A DNA stretch of 64,000 nucleotides from Candidimonas nitroreducens. GTDB taxonomy: Bacteria; Pseudomonadota; Gammaproteobacteria; Burkholderiales; Burkholderiaceae_B. The notes under the pieces are model-generated. The model saw nothing but the letters and a program-made list of their open reading frames with translations. It made no database searches and had not been told where the DNA came from. Both the position numbers and the translations under genes were made by a program. The stretch spans positions 186,001 to 250,000 of the forward strand of contig NZ_NJIH01000004.1 of NCBI RefSeq assembly GCF_002209565.1. Direction: 5' to 3'. Below, piece by piece: positions 41,485 through 50,153 of this stretch (within the stretch, counting starts at the first letter, position 1; every line of letters starts with the position of its first letter).

Positions 41485-41778
41485 CTAGGCGACAGTAAAT
41501 TGTAGTTCGTCGACACTTTGCAAATCGACATACTGTCGGGCGATCCATAGGTCGTGAGCATCCTGCATGGCCAACCAGCTTTCCGGGCTGCGTCCAAGCG
41601 CCTTGGACAGGCGCAACGCCATTTCAGGCGTGACACGAGATGTACCGCTGAGAACTCGGCTCAATGTAGAAGCCGCTACGCCGAGCGCCTTGGCAAGCTC
41701 GCGCCCACTGATATTGTTGGGCTCAAGGTAGATGCCGGATATAAACTCTCCCGGATGGGGTGGGTTATGCATGTTCAT
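41485..41778 (-). CDS. higA: HigA-family antitoxin
   Basis: A 97-aa Xre-type DNA-binding antitoxin. The family opening NPPHPGEFISGIYLEPNNIS is followed by a helix-turn-helix RELAKALGVAASTLSRVLSG and MALRLSKALGRSPESWLAMQ. The ATG overlaps the toxin stop as TGATG, so it is coupled to higB. HigA normally binds HigB and represses the operon. It sits in a stretch of foreign-looking DNA just left of the integrated element. Confidence 0.92.
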   Translation of the reverse strand: MNMHNPPHPGEFISGIYLEPNNISGRELAKALGVAASTLSRVLSGTSRVTPEMALRLSKALGRSPESWLAMQDAHDLWIARQYVDLQSVDELQFTVA

Positions 41779-42056
41779 CAATGATAGTCCTCGTAATCCA
41801 GCACAAAAGCGTTTCCGTTTTCAAACTCAAAGCTGATACGCCAGTTTCCGTTGATGGTGATTGACCAGCCACTCTTCATTGCGCCCTTGAGAGGATGCAG
41901 CCTGAACCCTGGGAGGTTCATATCTTCAATAACTTGGGCGGTATTAAGGGCGGATAGTTGTAGGCGCAGGCGTGTGGCATGGCTTGCTTGAACACCTGAA
42001 GCGTTGCCTGTTTCAAATAGTCGGCGAAGGCCCTTGTGCCAGAAGCTTTTGATCAT
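41778..42056 (-). CDS. higB: HigB/RelE-family toxin
   Basis: A 92-aa ribosome-dependent mRNA interferase of the RelE superfamily. The start MIKSFWHKGLRRLFETGNAS matches HigB (I-x-S-F-x-x-K-G-L-x-x-L-F). The C-terminal SWSITINGNWR region (GWSITINGNWRISFEFENGN) and VLDYEDYH are typical. Toxin-first order is usual for hig loci. An upstream in-frame extension to 42305 belongs to the IS remnant and not to this gene. Confidence 0.92.
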   Translation of the reverse strand: MIKSFWHKGLRRLFETGNASGVQASHATRLRLQLSALNTAQVIEDMNLPGFRLHPLKGAMKSGWSITINGNWRISFEFENGNAFVLDYEDYH

Positions 42057-42210
42057 GTATCGATTGTAGCGTGTTGCGCATCGCGAAACAAAAGATGCTT
42101 CTTTTCTCCTATTTCTTCTGGAATGCCAGGTTGTTGCCCCTGTTCTGGTGATCGACCTTTTGAAAGCGTGCTCATAGAATACGTTCATAAGCCCTGTATC
42201 CCACGCTTCT

Positions 42211-42383
42211 GCACTGCTCGTTGAGCCATCTCGATACGTCCATGCCGCCGTACTTCGAGCGCCACTTGTAGAACGCGCCGTACTGACTCCCAACTCCCGG
42301 CACACCTACGGAACCGCCAAGCCGACTTCTACCCGCTTGATCGCATCCATGATCTGGCTATCCAGGAACCTCGACTTCTTCAT
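42211..42383 (-). pseudogene. Decayed IS3-family transposase orfA
   Basis: The minus strand reads MKKSRFLDSQIMDAIKRVEV then GLAVP, a stop (TAG), VCRELGVSTA, and after a one-base frameshift FYKWRSKYGGMD. This is the N-terminal helix-turn-helix of an IS3-type OrfA. The stop replaces the usual Glu codon, and the rest of the IS is missing. Around it, 42057-42648 holds no other gene. Confidence 0.8.
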
Positions 42384-42648
42384 GCCGTAGAACTCCTCAA
42401 TGAGAAAATTCTACTTCTGGCTTCACCACTTTTCCGGGAGGATTACCCTTTAGACAAAAGCGCTAAGGAACTTGATTGGTGACTTGGTAATTTATCTATG
42501 CAAAAGAAGGTCTAAGAATACCGGCCAGATTACGGGGTATTCCTGTGGGCGTGTTTCTGCTGAGGATGTGGGCTTTACAGCGGTAAAAAACGGCTGAAAA
42601 GCCACGTTTTGGAATATAAACCCCGAGTCTGGAATATAAATCAGGGCG

Positions 42649-42682
42649 AAAAAAAACACTTACGTGTTGTAAGTGCTTTTTT
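42649..42682 (-). terminator. Intrinsic terminator, probably the original tRNA-Asp terminator
   Basis: Arms CACTTAC (42657-42663) and GTAAGTG (42669-42675) with loop GTGTT, flanked by eight A on the left and six T on the right. It can act in both directions. Read leftward it follows the tRNA-Asp 3' sequence at 42691-42748, as expected if it ended the tRNA transcript before the element inserted. TGGAATATAAA is repeated twice just to the left. Confidence 0.75.
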
Positions 42683-42690
42683 ATTGAATT

Positions 42691-42748
42691 TTTTGGCGGA
42701 GCGGACGGGACTCGAACCCGCGACCCCCGGCGTGACAGGCCGGTATTC
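42691..42748. repeat. Left attachment site: 58-bp direct repeat with tRNA-Asp 3' fragment
   Basis: 58 bp identical to 61457-61514. It contains four T and then the minus-strand CCA end, acceptor arm, T arm and anticodon arm of tRNA-Asp. After 42748 the match stops. A CGGTCGTCG segment, an imperfect hairpin with arms GCACAGCC and GGCTGCGC, and then CAACCAACTGAACC follow. The last resembles the tRNA D-arm, so a broken or chimeric tRNA is present here. It marks the left end of the integrated element. Confidence 0.92.
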
Positions 42749-42810
42749 CGGTCGTCGCACAGCCTTGCAGGCTGCGCTCCTTCAACCAACTGAACCTTGG
42801 AATTGCCCGT

Positions 42811-42833
42811 TTCGGTGCAAATTCGGTGCACTG
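42811..42833 (+). promoter_or_regulatory. Candidate integrase arm-type site, left
   Basis: TTCGGTGCAA occurs twice with an 11-bp period (42811 and 42822), giving GCAAATTCGGTGCA at 42817-42830. Near-identical double motifs lie inside the right end (61329 and 61364). Position between att and integrase at both ends suits arm-type recombinase binding. Confidence 0.55.
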
Positions 42834-42867
42834 CCTGTTCCGTCGCCAGCAGCACGGAGCCGACAAC

Positions 42868-43845
42868 ATGGCATCAATCACACGCATCCCCGGCGGTCAA
42901 TGGCGCTGCCAAATACGCAGGAAGGGATACCCCACGCAGGGCCGGAACTTTAACAGCAGAGCGGACGCGATAGCGTGGGGACAGACGGTAGAGGCGGACA
43001 TTAACCGGGGGCGCTTCGCCGTTCCGGACAAGGCAACGCAGGACATGACCATAACCGCCCTGCTGGGCCGCTACCTGTTAGAGGAATCCAGCCGCAAGGC
43101 GTCCGCGTCGGACGACAAGCAACGGGCTGAAACCATCAAGCGTGTGCTGGGTGGCTTCGGCGTCACAGAGCTAACAGCGGCGCACCTGAGCCACTACAAG
43201 CGTAGCAGGCTGGCTGTACGCGCTCCACAGACGGTAACGCATGAACTGAACCTATTGCATCGGGCCTACGTGGTTGGCGTGAATGAATGGGGCCTGGTGC
43301 TGCCCCAGGGGATACCGTGCACAGGTAGGCCCAAGCTGCCACCTGGCCGCAATCGCCGGGTGCGCCCCCATGAGGTACGGGGACTCCTGGCTTGTACCGG
43401 GTCGCGTGAGCTGGCGGCCATTGTGCTGCTTGCCGTGGAAACGGCCATGCGGCGCGGGGAAATCCTCGGCATGCGGTGGGAGCACATCAACCTGTTACGG
43501 TGCTCTGTGCTCCTTCCTCACACTAAAAACGGGGATGCTCGGACGGTACCGCTGTCTACTGCCGCTGTGGCTGTCCTACAGCCGCTACAGCGGGATAGCG
43601 GGCCAGTCTTTAGCCTTACCCCAAGGTGTGCCAGCCAAGCCTTCAAACGGGCTGTAGATCGTGCAGGGCTATTCGATCTGCACTTTCATGATCTACGGCA
43701 TGAGGCTACCAGCCGGCTATTCGAGAAGGGGCTGAACGTAATTGAGGTAGCAAGGATCACCGGGCATAAGTCCCTGGCCATGCTGAATAGGTACGCGCAT
43801 CTGGACGTTAGCGGCCTGGTAGAAAAGCTGGCGGCAGCATCATAA
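42868..43845 (+). CDS. Tyrosine recombinase (integrase) 1
   Basis: A 325-aa phage-type integrase. Residues 1-55 are an arm-binding domain (SITRIPGGQWRCQIRRKGYP). A core-binding helical domain follows (about 60-155), then the catalytic domain. Catalytic residues read: Arg in VETAMRRGEILGMRW, the Lys turn LLPHTKNGDART, HDLRHEAT (H-x-x-R), HKS and the nucleophile Tyr in MLNRYAHLD. ACGGAG lies upstream of the chosen ATG. It is the first gene inside the left end, 120 bp from the att core, as expected for the element's own integrase. Confidence 0.95.
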   Translation: MASITRIPGGQWRCQIRRKGYPTQGRNFNSRADAIAWGQTVEADINRGRFAVPDKATQDMTITALLGRYLLEESSRKASASDDKQRAETIKRVLGGFGVTELTAAHLSHYKRSRLAVRAPQTVTHELNLLHRAYVVGVNEWGLVLPQGIPCTGRPKLPPGRNRRVRPHEVRGLLACTGSRELAAIVLLAVETAMRRGEILGMRWEHINLLRCSVLLPHTKNGDARTVPLSTAAVAVLQPLQRDSGPVFSLTPRCASQAFKRAVDRAGLFDLHFHDLRHEATSRLFEKGLNVIEVARITGHKSLAMLNRYAHLDVSGLVEKLAAAS

Positions 43846-43893
43846 GCAGATGCCGCAGGCGCGGCCAAACATCGACACAGACACGGAGGCCAT

Positions 43894-45009
43894 ATGGCGA
43901 CAATCAGCAAGCACGGGGAACGGTTCAAATGTCAGGTGCGGCTAAAGGGATTCCCGCATACAGCGAAGTCCTTCCGGGACAGGGCCGAAGCCGAGGAATG
44001 GGGGAGGGACACAGAGACAGCGATACGGGAAGGTACCTACGAGGAACGCATTTCCGAGCCGCCCCCACGAACCATCCGGGAAATGCTGCAAAGGTATCAG
44101 GCCGAGGTATCACCCGGCAAGGCCGACAATGGGCAATCCGACAAGGCCCGCATAAAGCGCCTACAGGCAACGTTGGGCGCGTACTCGGTACATACCCTAC
44201 AGTCCACCCGGCTAGCCCGCTACAAGGCCGATAGGCTGGCCCAGGGCGCGGCAGCGCAGACTGTGCTGCATGAGCTGGTCATCCTGCACCATGCTTACCG
44301 GACGGCCTGCGATGAATGGGGCTTACAGATGGATCATGCGATACCCCGGACAAAGCGCCCCCGGCTGCCTCCGGGCAGGGATCAGCGGATACGGCCTGAG
44401 GCCTTGCAGGCGATCCGGAAGGCTACAGGCAGCAAGCTACTAGGGGATGTTATCGAGTTCGCCATAGAAACGTGCATGCGCCGCACGGAGATAACCAGCT
44501 TAACCCCGGATCACGTTTCGCTGGAGAACCGGACGGCCTTCCTACCCAAGACCAAGAACGGCATGCCGCGCCTTGTCCCGCTGACGCCCCGCGCCGTAGA
44601 GCTGCTGCGGCCCCGGATGGAATCCACGGGTACGGTGTTCGGCATTGAGCCTAACAGCCTGTCGCGGGCATTCTGCCGGGCAACACGGCGGGCTGGATAC
44701 CCCAAGCTGCGATTCCACGATACCCGGCATGAAGGCATAAGCCGGATGTTTGAGCGTGGCTTGGGCGTACTGGAAGTGGCCAAGATCAGCGGCCATAAGA
44801 CTCTGTCGCAGTTGAACAGGTACACCCACTTGGACGTTAGCAGCCTGGTGGAAAAGCTGGCCAGGGCGGTAGAGCCTCACGGCTCGCCATCGCCGCCTAG
44901 CGCCCGCACAGCGCAGCCTGCGGCGGGCAAGGTGTCCCTTTGGGCAGTCGCTCCCGCTACCATGGTCACGTACAGCGTGTTCGGATCAGTCAAGACCACG
45001 GTGAACTGA
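43894..45009 (+). CDS. Tyrosine recombinase (integrase) 2
   Basis: A 371-aa paralogue of integrase 1 that begins 48 nt after it on the same strand. Same domain order: arm-binding ISKHGERFKCQVRLKGFPHT, core-binding, catalytic. Catalytic residues: Arg in IETCMRRTEI, Lys loop LPKTKNGMPR, HDTRHEG, GHKT and Tyr in QLNRYTHLD. It is longer at the C-terminus by about 45 low-complexity residues. Both enzymes look intact, which is unusual; see findings. Confidence 0.94.
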   Translation: MATISKHGERFKCQVRLKGFPHTAKSFRDRAEAEEWGRDTETAIREGTYEERISEPPPRTIREMLQRYQAEVSPGKADNGQSDKARIKRLQATLGAYSVHTLQSTRLARYKADRLAQGAAAQTVLHELVILHHAYRTACDEWGLQMDHAIPRTKRPRLPPGRDQRIRPEALQAIRKATGSKLLGDVIEFAIETCMRRTEITSLTPDHVSLENRTAFLPKTKNGMPRLVPLTPRAVELLRPRMESTGTVFGIEPNSLSRAFCRATRRAGYPKLRFHDTRHEGISRMFERGLGVLEVAKISGHKTLSQLNRYTHLDVSSLVEKLARAVEPHGSPSPPSARTAQPAAGKVSLWAVAPATMVTYSVFGSVKTTVN

Positions 45010-45108
45010 GCATTCAATGGCCGGACGCTACATAATGAGTCGCGGGCGCGACGGCGAAGGCAGCATAAGGGAGGCGGGCTGGGATTGCCCCGGCCCTTGC
45101 TTGCCCCG

Positions 45109-48100
45109 TTAGTCCGGCTCTTTCCAATGGTTCATCATGTACGTGCCAATGATGGAGTTACCGCCCGGCACGATACGTAGGATTGCGCGCTTGTCCCTGT
45201 TGGGATTGTCGGAGCCTGTCAACAAGTTGACCACGCCATGCGCCGCTTTCGTCGTGTTGCCGTAGAAGCTGATAGCGGCTGCTGCCTCGGGGGCGTTCTG
45301 GTAAGCATGACCACCGAACAGCACATCAGCCACGCCCACCCCCTCGGGCAAGATACCGGACATGTTGAAGTACGTCAGTACACCTTGAGCCAGTGCAAAG
45401 CCCTTGGTGTTCTTGTCCATATACTCACGCGCCGCCGTAGCCGACATACCGGCGGTATTGAGTTGAAGCCGGGAGTAATACAGCAGAGACGCCCACACAA
45501 GACCAAACGAGAAAGCCGCCGCCGTGCGGGCGTCGAACAAGGCCGCATTGCGGATAACCTGCTTGCCCATTGCCGTCATGCCGTAGCCGTGGAACTGCCC
45601 CAGGACAGCTCCGATAGCGGACTCGCTGCGCCACATAGGAGCCTCACCAATAAGGGCGCGCTGCAGCACTTGGTACGTTGCCCGGTGGATAGCGTCAATC
45701 ATCCTGTCTGCCGCGTACTGGTCATCCCACTTATCCCAATGGAACGCATCGCCTTCCTTACGGCTTGGCTCGTACTTGTCCAGCTGGGTCTTGATGCGAG
45801 CCAGTACTTCCTTGGACAGCCCGGCGTCAGCTAGGCGGGCCGTGCTCATGCCGCCATCAAGGCCGCGCGCCGCACGTACAAATGTCTCGGTCAACAGCGG
45901 TAGGAAAGCTTTGTGCAGCATACGGGTTACCGCGTGCGCGCCACTGATATAGCCTGTGGCGTGGGCCACCCGCTGCGAGATGCGCAGAATGCGCTCTCCG
46001 AAACCATGCATTGCCCGCCCGTTCGGTTTCAGGTCTGCCGTGTACTTCTGGATGCGGTGATCTGCACCAGTAAGGCCGGTGCCGAACATTTCCCCAAGCT
46101 GCTTAACTATCGGCGTTTCCTTACTCAGGGCCAGCCCCACCACTTGCGGTAATTGCCCTATGCCTAGCGCCGTTACCATGTTGGACAGGTCGGCCAGGTT
46201 CGCTATGCCCAGCTTGCCCATTATTGACGAATACGTGAAATTGCCTAGGGCTTCCAGCAGCGGATAATCCTTGACAACCATCGGCGCGAAGCCAAAGGCG
46301 CGGCCTGCGAACTTGATATGCTCTATGTCCTGGCGGCGCGGCCCATCTTGTTGTACCAGCTTTAGCAGCGAGTCGAAATCCGCCTTGGACTTGAAGCCAT
46401 GCTTGGCCATAGCGGTTTGCCCAGCGAACCTGCGGGCCATATGCGTAATGGTCTCGGGTAGGTCATGCTCCACGTAGTCCAGCAGGCGCACGCCGTCTAC
46501 TTCCCGCAGAAGGTCGAACTCAGTCCGGCTGTAGTCCTTGCGAAGCGCGGTCAACTTGTCGCGGAACTGTGCTATTACGTCGTCCGTGACTTCTGCACCG
46601 TGGAATAGTTCATCCAGCAGCTGGGCCGCTAGCGTTTCGTACTCCAGGCCTTCACCTGTAACCCGTTCGTCAGGGCTTTGCAGCGCCTTCAATAGCCGGT
46701 TATCTACTTGGCTATCTACCTGCTGTACCAAGCGATCCCGCGCCGCCGCGATAGCAGCCGGGTCTGCACCATCCTTCACCATTTCGGCTAGTACCGGATC
46801 TACCTGCCTCTCCATGTACTGCTGCTTGAAGTTCTTACGCAGCGCGTTCCACGTTGGCTTATCGTTCTCCAGTGCTTCGCCGAACTTCCGCCAGTTCCAT
46901 ATCTGAGGCATGAAGCCGACAACCCCGCCGCCCTTGACTGCATCGGCGTACTCGCTGCCCGCTGCTACTCCGTCCTCTACCATCTTGAACACTTGCTGAT
47001 CCATGATGCTGGCTAGCTTCTGCACAGCGGCGGGGGCGGTAGACACGTGCGCTACTCCAGCCTGCACAGCTGCGCGGTGCTTCATGCGTTCCTCGATCGC
47101 CAGCGTAGAGATACGCTGCCGGGCCTTGATTCCTCCTGCCATGTGATCCAATTTTTCTTTGGTGGTCATGAGGCCGGTAATGTGCGGGTCTGCTTGCAGT
47201 AGGAATGGGCTGCTGTAGGCTGATCGCAGCCGCTCGAAGTCCATAGAAACTGTACCATTGCGCGGGCGTGCGGCGCTGCCGATAGAGTTCTCGAACAGTA
47301 CCGCCCCCGCCTGCCTGGCGTGCACGCTGGAGGAAGTGGACATAGACACGCCGGGCGACATGGCCCACTTGCTTTTGACCCATTCTGGTGCCTTGGCCAG
47401 CACCGCCTGCAAGCGGTCTATCTGCTGCTGCATGGCCGGGTCTATCTTATCGTTGACCGTGCTCAAGTGATCCGCTACGGCTTGCTCACGCGCGTTCAGC
47501 GTGAAGCCGTGATAGTCCGGCGCATTGCGCTGGGTAGGCTGCTGCCCGGTGCGGGAGTAGCGCGCCTCCATAGACAGGTCGGAATCTCGGAACAGAACAT
47601 AATTCGAGTTCTTCACATTAGCGCCGCGTGTACGGCCTGTGGCGTACTTGATGCCGGGTACACCCGCAGCCGCCAAGGCTTCCGACGCAGCTTTCTGGCT
47701 GCCCAGCTTTTCGGCCAGCTCGTTGTACGCCTCGCCTCCGGTCTTACCCTCCAGCTCTATGCCGTGCTCCTTGAACGCGGCGGCGGCGCGCTGGCCAGCG
47801 GCGGGCGCGTCCCAATCGACCATATGCGCCGGGTCAGCGTTGACCCGCAGTCGGTACAAGCCACCTGATTCAGCAGGCTTGCCGCGCCGGGCTGTTTCCT
47901 TGTTCCGATAGTCCAGGGCCGTGCCCTTCTCGGACGTGACGTAATGGCCGAAGCCAAAGGCACTCTTTCCCTCGCCGCTGCCCGCATAGGACAAGTCCAG
48001 GGACTCTATGCCCTTGGTAGGCGAGCCGTGCCACACGTAGGGGAAGGTCAAGTCGGCGGATTGCTTGCCCTCGCGGCGTGCTCGCTCCAGCGACCCGCGC

Positions 48101-50124
48101 ACGTAGGCAATTGCGTCGTTGGCGGATACCGCCAGGTTCTTGAACATCGGCACGTTCTCGCGCAGCCAGTTCCGCAGCTTGGCCACAATGTCCTGCACCA
48201 CGCCCAGCGTGGGGTACTTCTCCACCAGATAGCCCAAGGCTTCCTCAAGCCGCAAGTGCTCGGGGGTGTCCGTGGGGATCGCCTTCATGGCTTCGCGCAC
48301 GCGCGCATCTTCGGACTTGGTAAGGTCGCCCAGGATCTGCCGGTAACGCTCAGTGCCTACCGTGCGTTCAAGGCCGTAGTGAACGCCTACCTCATGCATG
48401 ACCAAGCCCATAGGGTTCTCGGCGTTCTCTTTGGTCAGCCGATCCTTGAACACGTACACGCGATCCTCTTGGGGGATATACACGGCCTGGGCGTCATCGG
48501 GGATGGCTTCGCCAAAGTGGCGCTGATAGCTGGATACCTCGGGCAAGTCCTTCGCGCTGCGCAGCTCGGTAATGATCCCGGCATCATGTAGGGCGCGGTA
48601 CGTGGGGTCGCCCAGCGTGGGCTCGGGCTTGTAGCCCAGCGTGGGACTCCAGGCGTCAGCGGGCGTGTACTGCTCCTGCGTCAGGCCCTCGTAGTACACG
48701 CTGCCATCTTCGCGTTCCACGCGGCGCGGGCCGGGGGATGGGCCGGTGCCCAGGTCAACATTGGGCATGTCGGCGGCGTCGGTGCTGATAGACAGGTCAT
48801 CCACCGGGCCGTCCGGGTCGTCGCCTGCTAAACCCTTCGCGCGTTCCCGATTGCTTATGCTGTTCTGCACGGCTTCGACGTTCTCTCGGGCATTGTCCAG
48901 TACGGGCTTGAAGTCCTCGGGCACGTCTACTTTGTCGTCAGTGACTAACTTGCCATCGGGTGTATGCATCAAGCCACCGATGCCGCCCATAGCTGCCCCG
49001 AACGTGGCATTGGTCAGTAGAGAGGACATGCGGAACCGCTGGTTCTCCATGTGGTCTACGAGTTCCCCTATCGCGACGTTCTCCGCCGCACCGGCTGCCG
49101 CACCGCGCATGAAGCGGGCAGCTCGGCCAGCCGCTGCTGCGCCTCGGGTAAGGGACACTGCTGCGCCTGCGCCAGCCGAGCCAAGGATAGCTACCGGGTC
49201 AACCATGCCGCCTACCAGCTGGCCCAGCTCTGGCGACCAGCCGGGCGTATTCCCCATGCGGCGGAATAGATCGCTGCGTTCCTGCGCCACTTCCAGGCGG
49301 TGCGTGAAGTCCTTGGCGTTCACGGCCCCGAGAACGTAGTCCATCATTTGATCGTTGCCGTACAGCCCGGCCTTCTGGATGATGGCTTTGTTGTCGTCAC
49401 TCATGGCATTGAACGATGGATCCGGCTTGCCTTCGTCCACCCAGGCCGCAAGCTGCCCCGTAATGGTGTTGTGTACCATCGAGTCCAGTACGGATTCAGC
49501 AAAGCCTGCGTGCTGCCCCTCGAACGCCAGTCGGCGGGCATCTTCGTCGTACAGGCCGGACTCGGGGTCATCCTCCGGGCCGTACTGCGCCTGGAAGGCT
49601 TCTGTAGGCTTGCCAGTCTCTTTAAACAGCGGGGCGTCTACCCCACTATCGTCCAGCGCCTGGAAGCGCGCAGCGGCCTTGGTAAAGGCCGGTAGCCCCT
49701 CCGTGGCCTGGAAGGTATCGACTACCTTCTCACCGGCTGCGCTTAGCACCTTGCCCGCGTATGCGGACGTTTCCGCGTTGCCCCACTTCGCTTTATCCCA
49801 GCCGCCGTTATAGGCGCGCAGCGCATCGGGCTTGTTGCCGAAGTGGCCCAGGTTCTCTTTGAGCACCTGTGCGGCCATGAACAGGGAATCGTGGAAGTCG
49901 TTGGGGTCGAACTGGATGCCTAGCCGCCCCTCCAGCGATTGCTGAGTTTTGGGGTAGATCTGGAAATCACCCAGCGCGCCAGCAGAGGACGGCCCCTTGT
50001 TCTGGCCGTTGTCGGATTCCGTGTGCCAGATCCCCCGAATTTCAGCGGGGGTGAAGCCGGAGAATGACGCGGCGGCGCTGATCGCGGCATCCGGGGATAA
50101 CTTCTTGAAGTCGTTGTAGTCCAT
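45109..50124 (-). CDS. Podovirus gp16-like internal virion/ejection protein with transglycosylase and ART-like domains
   Basis: A 1671-aa protein. Residues 1-130 form an SLT-type transglycosylase (catalytic Glu near 36 in GIWHTESDNGQNKGPSSAGA, then LGDFQI and LRAYNGGWDKAKWGN). An Ala/Gly-rich hydrophobic stretch lies near 300-360. Around 575 is an HEVGVHYG metal-site-like motif. Residues about 695-890 resemble a polyvalent-protein ADP-ribosyltransferase fold (YVWHGSPTKGIESL, FGFGHYVTS, NYVLF). The C-terminal 700 residues are helical and end like T7 gp16 relatives (AVLGQFHGYGMTAMGKQVIR). T7 gp16 enters the host envelope and pulls DNA in. AAAGGA precedes the start. It follows the gp15-like gene by 29 nt, the podovirus order. 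It is longer than T7 gp16 because of the inserted domains. Confidence 0.82.
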   Translation of the reverse strand: MDYNDFKKLSPDAAISAAASFSGFTPAEIRGIWHTESDNGQNKGPSSAGALGDFQIYPKTQQSLEGRLGIQFDPNDFHDSLFMAAQVLKENLGHFGNKPDALRAYNGGWDKAKWGNAETSAYAGKVLSAAGEKVVDTFQATEGLPAFTKAAARFQALDDSGVDAPLFKETGKPTEAFQAQYGPEDDPESGLYDEDARRLAFEGQHAGFAESVLDSMVHNTITGQLAAWVDEGKPDPSFNAMSDDNKAIIQKAGLYGNDQMMDYVLGAVNAKDFTHRLEVAQERSDLFRRMGNTPGWSPELGQLVGGMVDPVAILGSAGAGAAVSLTRGAAAAGRAARFMRGAAAGAAENVAIGELVDHMENQRFRMSSLLTNATFGAAMGGIGGLMHTPDGKLVTDDKVDVPEDFKPVLDNARENVEAVQNSISNRERAKGLAGDDPDGPVDDLSISTDAADMPNVDLGTGPSPGPRRVEREDGSVYYEGLTQEQYTPADAWSPTLGYKPEPTLGDPTYRALHDAGIITELRSAKDLPEVSSYQRHFGEAIPDDAQAVYIPQEDRVYVFKDRLTKENAENPMGLVMHEVGVHYGLERTVGTERYRQILGDLTKSEDARVREAMKAIPTDTPEHLRLEEALGYLVEKYPTLGVVQDIVAKLRNWLRENVPMFKNLAVSANDAIAYVRGSLERARREGKQSADLTFPYVWHGSPTKGIESLDLSYAGSGEGKSAFGFGHYVTSEKGTALDYRNKETARRGKPAESGGLYRLRVNADPAHMVDWDAPAAGQRAAAAFKEHGIELEGKTGGEAYNELAEKLGSQKAASEALAAAGVPGIKYATGRTRGANVKNSNYVLFRDSDLSMEARYSRTGQQPTQRNAPDYHGFTLNAREQAVADHLSTVNDKIDPAMQQQIDRLQAVLAKAPEWVKSKWAMSPGVSMSTSSSVHARQAGAVLFENSIGSAARPRNGTVSMDFERLRSAYSSPFLLQADPHITGLMTTKEKLDHMAGGIKARQRISTLAIEERMKHRAAVQAGVAHVSTAPAAVQKLASIMDQQVFKMVEDGVAAGSEYADAVKGGGVVGFMPQIWNWRKFGEALENDKPTWNALRKNFKQQYMERQVDPVLAEMVKDGADPAAIAAARDRLVQQVDSQVDNRLLKALQSPDERVTGEGLEYETLAAQLLDELFHGAEVTDDVIAQFRDKLTALRKDYSRTEFDLLREVDGVRLLDYVEHDLPETITHMARRFAGQTAMAKHGFKSKADFDSLLKLVQQDGPRRQDIEHIKFAGRAFGFAPMVVKDYPLLEALGNFTYSSIMGKLGIANLADLSNMVTALGIGQLPQVVGLALSKETPIVKQLGEMFGTGLTGADHRIQKYTADLKPNGRAMHGFGERILRISQRVAHATGYISGAHAVTRMLHKAFLPLLTETFVRAARGLDGGMSTARLADAGLSKEVLARIKTQLDKYEPSRKEGDAFHWDKWDDQYAADRMIDAIHRATYQVLQRALIGEAPMWRSESAIGAVLGQFHGYGMTAMGKQVIRNAALFDARTAAAFSFGLVWASLLYYSRLQLNTAGMSATAAREYMDKNTKGFALAQGVLTYFNMSGILPEGVGVADVLFGGHAYQNAPEAAAAISFYGNTTKAAHGVVNLLTGSDNPNRDKRAILRIVPGGNSIIGTYMMNHWKEPD

Positions 50125-50153
50125 CTAGTCCTTTGAGTTGATAGGTGTCCGGG

